DNA of 13,132 nucleotides from Phototrophicales bacterium (GTDB lineage: Bacteria > Chloroflexota > Anaerolineae > Aggregatilineales > Phototrophicaceae). This document shows, piece by piece, positions 1 through 6,522 of this stretch (its first letter is position 1; every line of letters starts with the position of its first letter). Made by a program: the position numbers and the translations under genes. The notes below the pieces were generated by a model. The model was given only the letters and a program-made list of their open reading frames with translations, was not told the DNA's origin and searched no databases. Location: positions 1-13,132 of the forward strand of contig PGTJ01000043.1 in the NCBI GenBank assembly GCA_002794515.1, given 5' to 3'.

Positions 1-434
1 CCCGCCAGCGCTGTGGTCTGGTTATATGTATCGAATAAGCGCCCCAGTTCGGTATCTCGAAAATTTTTATATTTGCCCAACAGGTTGTGGGCGGCATTAT
101 TCATAAAGACCACTTTGCCATCGAGGTCTTGCATGATGATGCCTTCGGTGATGGTGGCGAGGATGCCATCGAGCCGTTCAATGTCGCGTTGTTGCAATTG
201 CACACGGGCTTTGAGTTGCCTATTTTGGGCGATGACTAATCGTGCGCGGTTGATTTTCGCCTCTAGTTCGGCTTTACGCCGTTGACGGGCTTCGCGCTCA
301 CTCTCGATTTTGGCGCGGTGATGGATATTGGTGAACAAACGGCTAAAGAGGCGTTCTGTCGCCGCGCCCAATTGATTGATGCGGTGCAAAACACCTCCGA
401 CTGCTTGTGCTTGTTCATTTGTCCGATCGCCCAT
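1..434 (-). CDS. Coiled-coil PAS-domain sensor protein, C-terminus cut off by window edge
   Basis: Reading from the ATG at 434, the frame stays open for 144 codons to the left edge, so only the N-terminal part is present. Residues about 38-90 are rich in Arg, Lys, Glu and Gln and look like an alpha-helical coiled coil. From about residue 90 a PAS fold begins, with the hallmark pattern ILATITEGIIMQDLDG, then VVFMNNAAHNLLG. PAS domains bind small ligands or cofactors and usually sit in front of a histidine kinase or other output module, which here would lie outside the window. No membrane segment is visible, so it is probably cytoplasmic. It lies 6 bases after the receiver gene and in the same frame. 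The only ribosome-binding candidate is an AGGGA overlapping that gene's stop codon, just 3 bases before the ATG, so translation probably depends on coupling to the upstream gene. A kinase partner for the receiver is the natural guess but is not shown. Confidence 0.75.
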   Translation of the reverse strand, partial: MGDRTNEQAQAVGGVLHRINQLGAATERLFSRLFTNIHHRAKIESEREARQRRKAELEAKINRARLVIAQNRQLKARVQLQQRDIERLDGILATITEGIIMQDLDGKVVFMNNAAHNLLGKYKNFRDTELGRLFDTYNQTTALA

Positions 435-440
435 AAATCC

Positions 441-1139
441 CTACGATGACGATTGGTCTTTAGGCGGTTCGGATGTCGTCGATGGGGTGGCTTCGACCTT
501 TGGGGTCTCATCGGTTGCCACTTTATTCGGCTTTGATGGTTGCGTAATCGCCGTGCTATCGGTTGTCGGCACAGGTGGCGGTGTCACTGTGGCGGTTGGT
601 GTTGGTGAAGACGCAGGCGTTTCGGTGACAGTCGCCGTTGGCGGTGTATTGGTGATCGGTGTCGGCGCAGGTGCTGGTGTTGGCGCAGGTGGCGGTGGCG
701 TGGATGTCGGCGTGGTGGGCGCAGAAGCGGCGACTTCGGCTTTTTTGCGATTGATGATGTCATACAACACGGTACGAAGGCGGTCGAAATCGGGCAGGGG
801 TTTGTTGATCACCGCATCTACACCGAAATCTTTTTTCATTTGGTTCATCTCGTCTTCGCTCATCACAAAGGCGGTCATCAACACAATAGGAATATCTTTC
901 AATTTTTCCACTGTGCGAATCCGTGCGGCAATCTCGTTGCCCCGCTTGCCGGGCATCCGAATATCCATCAACGCAAAATCGGGCATTGCACCTTTATATT
1001 GCCCCGATTCTACCGTATCTAACCACTCCCACGCCTTCTGTCCACTTTCGTATGCCAATGGCGTGTTTCCCCACACTTGGCACATCATGGAAACCAGACT
1101 GCGAATATCTGCTTCATCTTCGACGATTAACCAGTTCAA
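441..1139 (-). CDS. Stand-alone response regulator receiver with long Pro/Thr-rich tail
   Basis: This 232-residue protein has one receiver (REC) domain at residues 1-130. The acidic pocket is E7/D8, the phospho-acceptor is D59 (in ALMDIRMPG), the switch threonine is T89 (in VLMTA) and the invariant lysine is K113 (in NKPLP). It should therefore be phosphorylated by a histidine kinase. No DNA-binding or enzymatic output domain follows. Instead residues 134-232 are low-complexity, dominated by Pro, Thr, Ala, Ser and Val, resembling an unfolded linker. The start is TTG at 1139, supported by AGGGAG nine bases upstream and by the receiver fold beginning at once. It leads a minus-strand pair with the PAS gene, which continues in the same frame after the TAG stop. 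It is paralogous to the plus-strand receiver at 1317. The receiver call is firm; the role of the tail is unknown. Confidence 0.9.
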   Translation of the reverse strand: MNWLIVEDEADIRSLVSMMCQVWGNTPLAYESGQKAWEWLDTVESGQYKGAMPDFALMDIRMPGKRGNEIAARIRTVEKLKDIPIVLMTAFVMSEDEMNQMKKDFGVDAVINKPLPDFDRLRTVLYDIINRKKAEVAASAPTTPTSTPPPPAPTPAPAPTPITNTPPTATVTETPASSPTPTATVTPPPVPTTDSTAITQPSKPNKVATDETPKVEATPSTTSEPPKDQSSS

Positions 1140-1148
1140 GTCAAGTCG

Positions 1149-1154
1149 CTCCCT
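1149..1154 (-). promoter_or_regulatory. Ribosome binding site deciding the TTG start at 1139
   Basis: On the minus strand AGGGAG lies nine bases before TTG at 1139. A TTG five bases further upstream is out of frame and meets a stop at once. No ATG or GTG sits at a suitable distance in the right frame, so the TTG is chosen. Confidence 0.6.
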
Positions 1155-1175
1155 GTTGGATACAATTTGCTTTTT

Positions 1176-1204
1176 ATTATAACCCTAACATGGCATAATC
1201 CAAA
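1176..1204 (-). promoter_or_regulatory. Candidate sigma-70 promoter for the minus-strand receiver/PAS pair
   Basis: On the minus strand a perfect -10 hexamer TATAAT (1181 to 1176) stands about 36 bases before the TTG start. With a 17-base spacer the -35 would be TTTGGA (1204 to 1199), only a 3 of 6 match. The -10 is directly preceded by TAGGGT, which also precedes the plus-strand -10 candidate. The -10 is convincing and the -35 is weak. Confidence 0.45.
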
Positions 1205-1230
1205 AGTTTTTTCTAGGATTTTCTTAAAAT

Positions 1231-1259
1231 TCGCCATATTTCCCTCAATAGGGTAAAAT
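1231..1259 (+). promoter_or_regulatory. Candidate sigma-70 promoter for the plus-strand operon
   Basis: A -35-like TCGCCA (1231-1236, 4 of 6 matches) and a -10-like TAAAAT (1254-1259, 5 of 6) are separated by 17 bases. The implied leader before the TTG at 1317 is about 50 bases. A second -10-like hexamer, TATGAT, lies at 1268-1273 but has only a poor -35. This is the only obvious upstream promoter region for the six-gene plus-strand run. Confidence 0.4.
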
Positions 1260-1305
1260 TTTTGTTGTATGATAGTAGCAGTTACGTAGGACAATATGGA
1301 AAAGT

Positions 1306-1312
1306 GAGGAAG
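1306..1312 (+). promoter_or_regulatory. Ribosome binding site deciding the TTG start at 1317
   Basis: GAGGAAG stands four bases before the TTG at 1317. The next in-frame ATG, at 1329, is 16 bases from this site, which is too far, and using it would trim the first strand of the receiver. TTG is therefore the likely start, as it is for the divergent paralogue. Confidence 0.65.
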
Positions 1313-1316
1313 CCTC

Positions 1317-1760
1317 TTGTCTACTTGGATGGTTGTAGAAGATGAGCCAGATATTTACGAAGTGCTGATGGCAATGTTTGGAATATGGGGCATTGATGGT
1401 GTGGCATTCGTAGATGGCGAAGAAGCGATGGCATGGATAGAAGATGTGGATAATAAACGCTTTCAGGGCGAATTGCCCGAATTGGCGTTGTTAGATATTC
1501 GCTTACCGGGCGCAATTCAAGGACCCGATGTCGGCGAGCGCATCCGCAAAAGCCCGCTCATCAAAGATATTGCCATTGTCTTCGCCACCGCCTATAAATT
1601 GACACCCGATGAAGAAAAAGCCATCATGGCACAAACCCAAGCCGATAAATTGATTTATAAACCATTGCCCAAATTCGCCGAATTGCAAAAATTACTCGAA
1701 GATACCATCATCGCACGGCGAACATCCCAAACACCACAATCTGAAAGCAAAACACCTTAA
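1317..1760 (+). CDS. Stand-alone response regulator receiver
   Basis: This 147-residue protein is almost entirely a receiver domain. The acidic pocket is E8/D9, the phospho-acceptor is D60 (in ALLDIRLPG), the switch threonine is T91 (in VFATA) and the conserved lysine is K115 (in YKPLP). It has no output domain, only about 20 polar residues after the last helix. Such proteins act by phosphorylation-dependent protein contacts, as CheY and Spo0F do. It is clearly a paralogue of the divergent receiver ending at 441: both have a Trp-Gly pair in the first helix/strand region, a TRP-containing second helix, and an IR(L/M)PG stretch after the acceptor Asp. It is the first gene of the plus-strand operon, 38 bases before the NERD-like gene. 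Its kinase and target are not identifiable here; the neighbouring PAS protein is a candidate sensor. Confidence 0.9.
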   Translation: MSTWMVVEDEPDIYEVLMAMFGIWGIDGVAFVDGEEAMAWIEDVDNKRFQGELPELALLDIRLPGAIQGPDVGERIRKSPLIKDIAIVFATAYKLTPDEEKAIMAQTQADKLIYKPLPKFAELQKLLEDTIIARRTSQTPQSESKTP

Positions 1761-1798
1761 CATTGGTCTTTCATCCATCATGATGCGGAGCGATTTGT

Positions 1799-2542
1799 AT
1801 GCGAAATGTGTCTCCTTCTAAAGCGTTGCTCAGACGCTCACAACTGTTACTACAATTCGCCTTTGTGTTCATCACAGGCGGGATATTTTTGGGCGTGGTC
1901 GGTTTGGCATTATACGCCATCCCTGTCACAGGCGCAGGACAAGAGATTAACCCCATCGTCAATTTAGGACGGCTGATGATGCTTCTGGGCGGTGCGGTGC
2001 TGTTTTTGTTGGGCGCGGCGATGGTCATCCGTGCCGTGACATGGAAAACCGATAACGACCTCGCTATGATGACCGCCAGAGCCATCATCGACCAGATTGA
2101 TGACCGCTATACATTCATCCGCAACATCAATAGCCGTCCAGTCGGTTATGTCGATGCCCTGCTGGTCGGTCCAGGGGGTGTGTTGGTCTTTCGCATCACC
2201 GATATGGTCGGCAAATTTTTGAACGAGCGGAGCAAATGGCTCAAACGTGCCAATAATCAATGGCGCATCAACCTGACCAATCCCACACAAGATGCGCTGG
2301 ATGATGTCAAAAGTGTACGCGATTATTTGGTGCGTCATAAACTCGAAGATGTGCCAGTGTATGGCATTGTCGTACTCACACAACCCGAAGATAAAGCTAT
2401 GTTCAAAACCAAAGATCCCGTTTTGCCAGTGGTGCATCTGCACGACTTATATCCGCGCCTGAGCGAGGGATTTTTGGCGAAGGAACGGGTCAGCAATCCA
2501 AAAACAGTCGAGACGGTGGTCAAACTGTTTTATAAAACGTAA
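1799..2542 (+). CDS. Membrane-anchored NERD-like protein with degenerate nuclease site
   Basis: This 247-residue protein has two hydrophobic helices, about residues 17-43 and 56-80, followed by a soluble domain. The soluble part resembles NERD (nuclease-related domain): YVDALLVGPGGVLVF at 117-131 matches the usual 'iDhivvGpgGvfvIE' core, and NPTQDALDDV at 161-170 matches the later NP..Qa helix. Active NERD domains carry an acidic residue in that strand and an E-x-K pair. Here D119 is kept, but the E and K positions read R132 and T134 (in FRITD), so nuclease activity is unlikely. The start at 1799 has GGAG eight bases upstream. The gene sits between the receiver (38-base gap) and the dehydrogenase (18-base gap). 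The fold assignment is by motif and moderate; a structural or scaffolding role at the membrane is inference. Confidence 0.7.
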   Translation: MRNVSPSKALLRRSQLLLQFAFVFITGGIFLGVVGLALYAIPVTGAGQEINPIVNLGRLMMLLGGAVLFLLGAAMVIRAVTWKTDNDLAMMTARAIIDQIDDRYTFIRNINSRPVGYVDALLVGPGGVLVFRITDMVGKFLNERSKWLKRANNQWRINLTNPTQDALDDVKSVRDYLVRHKLEDVPVYGIVVLTQPEDKAMFKTKDPVLPVVHLHDLYPRLSEGFLAKERVSNPKTVETVVKLFYKT

Positions 2543-2560
2543 AGATAGGATATACATCTC

Positions 2561-3268
2561 ATGAAACGCATATTTATCACAGGGGCGACGCGGGGGCTAG
2601 GATTAGAGATGGTACGGCAATATGCCCAACAAGAGCATGTGCATATCTTCGCCACCTATCGGGATGAACATCATGCCCATGCTCTACAATCACTCGCCGA
2701 CCAATATGCCCCACACATCGACCTCTTGCCGTTGGATGTCGCCGATGAGCAATCGATCCAACATATCATTCATCACATCGAGAACAAAACCAACGGACTA
2801 GACATCCTCATCAACAATGCCGCCATCAATCCCAAAGATGACACACAAAGCATCGGCAATTTGAGCATGGACGGCTTTTTGCAGGTGTTGCGCGTGAACA
2901 CCGTCGCCCCTGCGCTCATTGTACAAACATTATTGCCCCTGCTCAAAAAGGGGAATCAGCCACGCATCATCAATATTTCATCGGATATGGGGTCGATTGA
3001 ACATCGCAGTTATGGCGGGTATCATGCGTATTGCACCAGCAAAGCCGCGCTGAACATGATTTCACGCGGATTGGCGGCAGATTTAGCCCCATATCACATC
3101 ATCGTCATCTCCCTCGACCCCGGTTGGGTACAGACCGACATGGGCGGGCAAAATGCGCCACTCACGCCACACGAGTCCATCGCAGGGATGATTAAAGTGG
3201 TCGATGGCTTGACCATGCGCCAAAGTGGATCTTACATCAATTATCGCGGAAAAACCTTACCATGGTGA
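2561..3268 (+). CDS. Short-chain dehydrogenase/reductase, C-factor/sniffer type
   Basis: This 235-residue, single-domain, classical SDR is expected to reduce a carbonyl or oxidise an alcohol with NAD(P)(H) in the cytoplasm. The motifs seen are TGATRGLG (7-14, cofactor binding), NNAA (85-88), N113, S141 in NISSDMGS, the catalytic Y157-x3-K161 pair (YCTSK), and PGWVQTDMGG (187-196). The last of these is typical of the sniffer carbonyl reductase/C-factor (CsgA) branch. R11 after the second residue of the glycine motif suggests NADPH preference; this is inference. The length is usual for the family. AGGA lies ten bases before the ATG. Its last seven bases overlap the start of addB, so it belongs to the same transcript, but no known link connects it to recombination. 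The substrate is unknown. Confidence 0.92.
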   Translation: MKRIFITGATRGLGLEMVRQYAQQEHVHIFATYRDEHHAHALQSLADQYAPHIDLLPLDVADEQSIQHIIHHIENKTNGLDILINNAAINPKDDTQSIGNLSMDGFLQVLRVNTVAPALIVQTLLPLLKKGNQPRIINISSDMGSIEHRSYGGYHAYCTSKAALNMISRGLAADLAPYHIIVISLDPGWVQTDMGGQNAPLTPHESIAGMIKVVDGLTMRQSGSYINYRGKTLPW

Positions 3269-6200
3269 ACGCCCATCTGCTCTTAGCCCCTGTCGGCGCG
3301 GGCAAAACTGAATTTGTGCTATCTGAGGTACATCGGCAATTTGCCCAAAATCCATTCGCCCGCCTATGGGTATTGCTCGCCACCCAACGCCAAGAAATCG
3401 CCCTGCGGGAGCGCTTATTTGCACATGGCGGGCGCGACACGTATTTCAATATCGAATTCTTCAATTTTTCAGATTTGTATCAGCGCATCCTCGATATGGC
3501 TGGCGAACCGCAACGCTTATTGAACCCCACCGAGCAACGCCTGATACTGCGTCATGTCATCCACACCACCCCGCTCACCGTCTTTGCGCCTGTGGCGCAT
3601 ACCAACGGCTTTGTGCATATCATCGAAGATTGGATTCGTGAACTCAAGCAAAATCGGGTGTTTCCAGAGGCATACGCATCAGTCGCCCAAAATAGGCGTG
3701 AACACGATTTATCGCGCCTATATAGCGCCTATCAACAGGCGCTCATCCGTTACAACCTGATGGATGATGAAGGGCAAGGTTGGTTGGCAGTCGAAGCACT
3801 CGAACAATCACCCAGCCTCATCTCACAAGCGGGTGTGGATATGCTGATTGTGGATGGATTTGACCAGTTTTCGCATACACAAAGTGATTTGTTGGCGCGA
3901 TTATCACAACAAATTCCACAGACGGTTATCACACTCACCCAAGTGACCAACCGCGAGGCGACCATCGGCAGGCGTTTTGCCACCGCCAAAGCCGAATTAA
4001 AACGCGCCTTCAACCGCGCTGGAGCGATATTAACCACATCACCAATCGGCGCATCGCCCACATCCAAACATCCCGATCTCGCTCACCTCATCCACAACAT
4101 CTTTTTGCAAAATAGCCCCAAACAGATGATAAACGGGGGCATCACCTTTTTAGAAGCACCCACACCAACCGAAGAGACGGCGTTAGCATTGCGACATGTC
4201 AAAGCCCTGCTATTAGACGGCGCAAAGCCAGATGACATCCTCATCGCTGTGCGCGATTGGGCAAATTACCGAAAACCGCTCAAGGCATATGCCGATAAAT
4301 ATGGCTTGCCATTGGTTTTGCATGATGATGAGCCACTCTCCGAAACACCATTCGTCATGACGCTCACCGCCCTGCTCAACTTGGCGAAGGATGATTTTCC
4401 GCGCAGAGGGGTATTGGACGCGCTCCGTTCACCATATATCAACGGCGCGGGATTGTCATCAGAATGGATAGATACGCTCGAAGCCATCAGCAACCACCAA
4501 ATGGTATTGGGTGGGCGAGAGGCATGGCTCAAGGCGATCTACAATGCGGTGCATCATCCAACAGAAGATGCCACATTATCGGATGATGAAGCCCTCCCCG
4601 CTTACACGATTGATAGCGCCGATGCCGATTATTTACATCATCATCTGAGCGCGTTTTTCGATGCCATCACCCCACCACCAACGGCGACATTGACCGAATT
4701 CATCGCATGGATAGAGGGGATCATCGGCGCAGATAATTTGCCCGATGCGGATGATGACACCGACATCATCCCCGATGACACCGCTCAGTTGAACATGGTG
4801 GCACAAGCCCGATTGGGCGATGAGACATGGTTGGCGCGGGATTTGTTGGTCATCAGCGCCATCAAGCACGGTTTACAAGATTTGTTGTTCGCTCATCATA
4901 AGATGAGCCATATCATCGAAACAACGAGCGAAATGCGCTGGGATGAATTTTATGATCAACTGATGGATAGCCTCGCACGGCGGGTATCTGCCCCACGTCC
5001 AAGTCGTCGTGGGCGCATTTTGGCGACAACCGCCGTTGGTGGACGTGGATTGCCACATGCCCATGTGGTGATTTTAGGCTTGAGCGAAGGCATCTTCCCT
5101 GCGCCGATCCCACAAGACCCGTTGTATCTGGAAAGTGAACGGATTCGCCTCAATCTCGCCTTGCCCGATAACCCCATCAAGACACAAGCCGAAGCACGCG
5201 ATGATGAAGGGGTGTTTTATGAACTCATCTGCTTGCCGACACAATCGTTGATATTAACCCGTCCGACACTCAAAGATGGCAAAGAATGGCTACCTAGCCC
5301 ATTATGGCGCGGGGCAACCGCCTTATATACCAACGCCCAAGCACACATCCAAGCGCATAAAATCGGCATTGGCAAAATGGTGGATATGGCGCGTGCGGCT
5401 ACGGTGGATGAAGCCTTTAGCGCATTGGCAATCGGCTTGAATAGTGGTGATGAATCGCTCCTGTCGATGGGCGCATGGCTGGTGGGCGAATATCCGCACC
5501 TGTGGCACAAACTCAAGCACAGTCGGCATATCGAACAGGGGCGTTCACAGAAAGAAGCCAATCGGTATAATGGCGTGTTAGAAGATGACGCGCTCAAAAC
5601 ACACATCAGCCATTATTTAGATACACATTATGTATGGAGCGCCACCCGCCTCAATGATCAAGGGGTGTGTGGCTTCAGATTTTTCGCCAAGCATTTGCTC
5701 AAATTAGAGGAACGCCAAGAACCCCAAGCGGGCATGGATGTGTTACAACGCGGATCGTTATATCATGCCATTTTAGAGGCGGTATATAGCGAATTGAAAA
5801 ATTTGGGGATGAGCATCTCGCCCAACACATTACCCACCGCACAGGCGCTATTAGATCATCTGGGGACGCAAATTTTACACGATGCGCCACAACAATTCGG
5901 TTTCATCCCGACCCCATTGTGGGAAGAAGAAAAACGTAACATCATGCAAAAATTACGGCGCTTCATCGAGGCAGATTTCGCCCCAGAAAAAGATGTGTTC
6001 ACAAAGACATTCGGTTTATCGGGCGAGCGCAAACCGTATCGGCTAGAGGCGCGATTCGGATTTGATGATCATCCCTTCTGGTTGGATTTGGGGGATGATA
6101 TTGGCGCAATTCGGGTGCGTGGCATCATTGACCGTATTGATAAAATTGGCGCTCAGTTGGTGGTCATGGATTATAAATCGGGCAGTAACGAAATTAAGCC

Positions 6201-6522
6201 CAGCGAAATCGAGGACGGGCGCAATTATCAGATGCTGATTTATCTGTATGCCGTGCGACATATCGCCTCGCACACCCCCCTCGCGGGTGGCTTCTTTTGG
6301 CATTTGGGCGATATGCGACCCAAAGGCGTGGTGAAGATGAATGATGATACGCATATCATGCAAAAAGGCATGATGCACCTGGCGCATCAAATCGGTGCAT
6401 CGCGTGCGGGCAATTTCGCCGTAGACCCTAACAAGCCACCAACAGGCGGGATGTGTACGCCATATTGCGAATTCAGCAAGCTGTGTCGTCATGCCCGCAC
6501 AACGGATGAGGATGACGCATGA
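3262..6522 (+). CDS. addB: AddB-like helicase-nuclease subunit with iron-sulphur nuclease domain
   Basis: This is subunit B of an AddAB-type enzyme, which processes double-strand DNA ends for RecA-dependent repair. The 1086 residues are close to Bacillus AddB (about 1,170). A Walker A loop, PVGAGKT, is at 10-16. A conserved central AddB stretch around 590-612 (GGRGLPHAHVVILG, then EGIFP) follows. The C-terminal RecB-family nuclease shows H835 (in RGSLYHAILE), D957 (in GIIDRID), D970 and K972 (in MDYKSG) and the Q990-x3-Y994 motif. Four cysteines placed as in AddB, C803, C1065, C1069 and C1075, should bind a 4Fe-4S cluster that pins the nuclease domain. The other helicase motifs are poor, as is normal for AddB. 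The ATG overlaps the dehydrogenase stop by 7 bases, and the TGA overlaps the addA start. The family call is strong. Confidence 0.92.
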   Translation: MVNAHLLLAPVGAGKTEFVLSEVHRQFAQNPFARLWVLLATQRQEIALRERLFAHGGRDTYFNIEFFNFSDLYQRILDMAGEPQRLLNPTEQRLILRHVIHTTPLTVFAPVAHTNGFVHIIEDWIRELKQNRVFPEAYASVAQNRREHDLSRLYSAYQQALIRYNLMDDEGQGWLAVEALEQSPSLISQAGVDMLIVDGFDQFSHTQSDLLARLSQQIPQTVITLTQVTNREATIGRRFATAKAELKRAFNRAGAILTTSPIGASPTSKHPDLAHLIHNIFLQNSPKQMINGGITFLEAPTPTEETALALRHVKALLLDGAKPDDILIAVRDWANYRKPLKAYADKYGLPLVLHDDEPLSETPFVMTLTALLNLAKDDFPRRGVLDALRSPYINGAGLSSEWIDTLEAISNHQMVLGGREAWLKAIYNAVHHPTEDATLSDDEALPAYTIDSADADYLHHHLSAFFDAITPPPTATLTEFIAWIEGIIGADNLPDADDDTDIIPDDTAQLNMVAQARLGDETWLARDLLVISAIKHGLQDLLFAHHKMSHIIETTSEMRWDEFYDQLMDSLARRVSAPRPSRRGRILATTAVGGRGLPHAHVVILGLSEGIFPAPIPQDPLYLESERIRLNLALPDNPIKTQAEARDDEGVFYELICLPTQSLILTRPTLKDGKEWLPSPLWRGATALYTNAQAHIQAHKIGIGKMVDMARAATVDEAFSALAIGLNSGDESLLSMGAWLVGEYPHLWHKLKHSRHIEQGRSQKEANRYNGVLEDDALKTHISHYLDTHYVWSATRLNDQGVCGFRFFAKHLLKLEERQEPQAGMDVLQRGSLYHAILEAVYSELKNLGMSISPNTLPTAQALLDHLGTQILHDAPQQFGFIPTPLWEEEKRNIMQKLRRFIEADFAPEKDVFTKTFGLSGERKPYRLEARFGFDDHPFWLDLGDDIGAIRVRGIIDRIDKIGAQLVVMDYKSGSNEIKPSEIEDGRNYQMLIYLYAVRHIASHTPLAGGFFWHLGDMRPKGVVKMNDDTHIMQKGMMHLAHQIGASRAGNFAVDPNKPPTGGMCTPYCEFSKLCRHARTTDEDDA

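Noticed and set aside
376..1182. A 268-codon plus-strand frame opposite the receiver with the Pro/Thr tail
   Set aside because: Its Gly/Val-rich translation is simply the antisense of the Pro/Thr-rich codons. It has no ribosome site or family motif, while the minus strand encodes a complete receiver.
1268..1273. TATGAT as the main -10 of the plus-strand operon
   Set aside because: The matching -35 position reads TCAATA, a poor match; TAAAAT at 1254-1259 with TCGCCA 17 bases before it is better.
1776..1785. Palindrome CATCATGATG before the NERD-like gene
   Set aside because: CATC and GATG words are very common throughout this window, so a single 10-base palindrome is expected by chance.
6043..6492. 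A 149-codon minus-strand frame inside addB
   Set aside because: It lies opposite the conserved AddB nuclease and cysteine motifs, has no recognisable domain, and is best read as a shadow frame.
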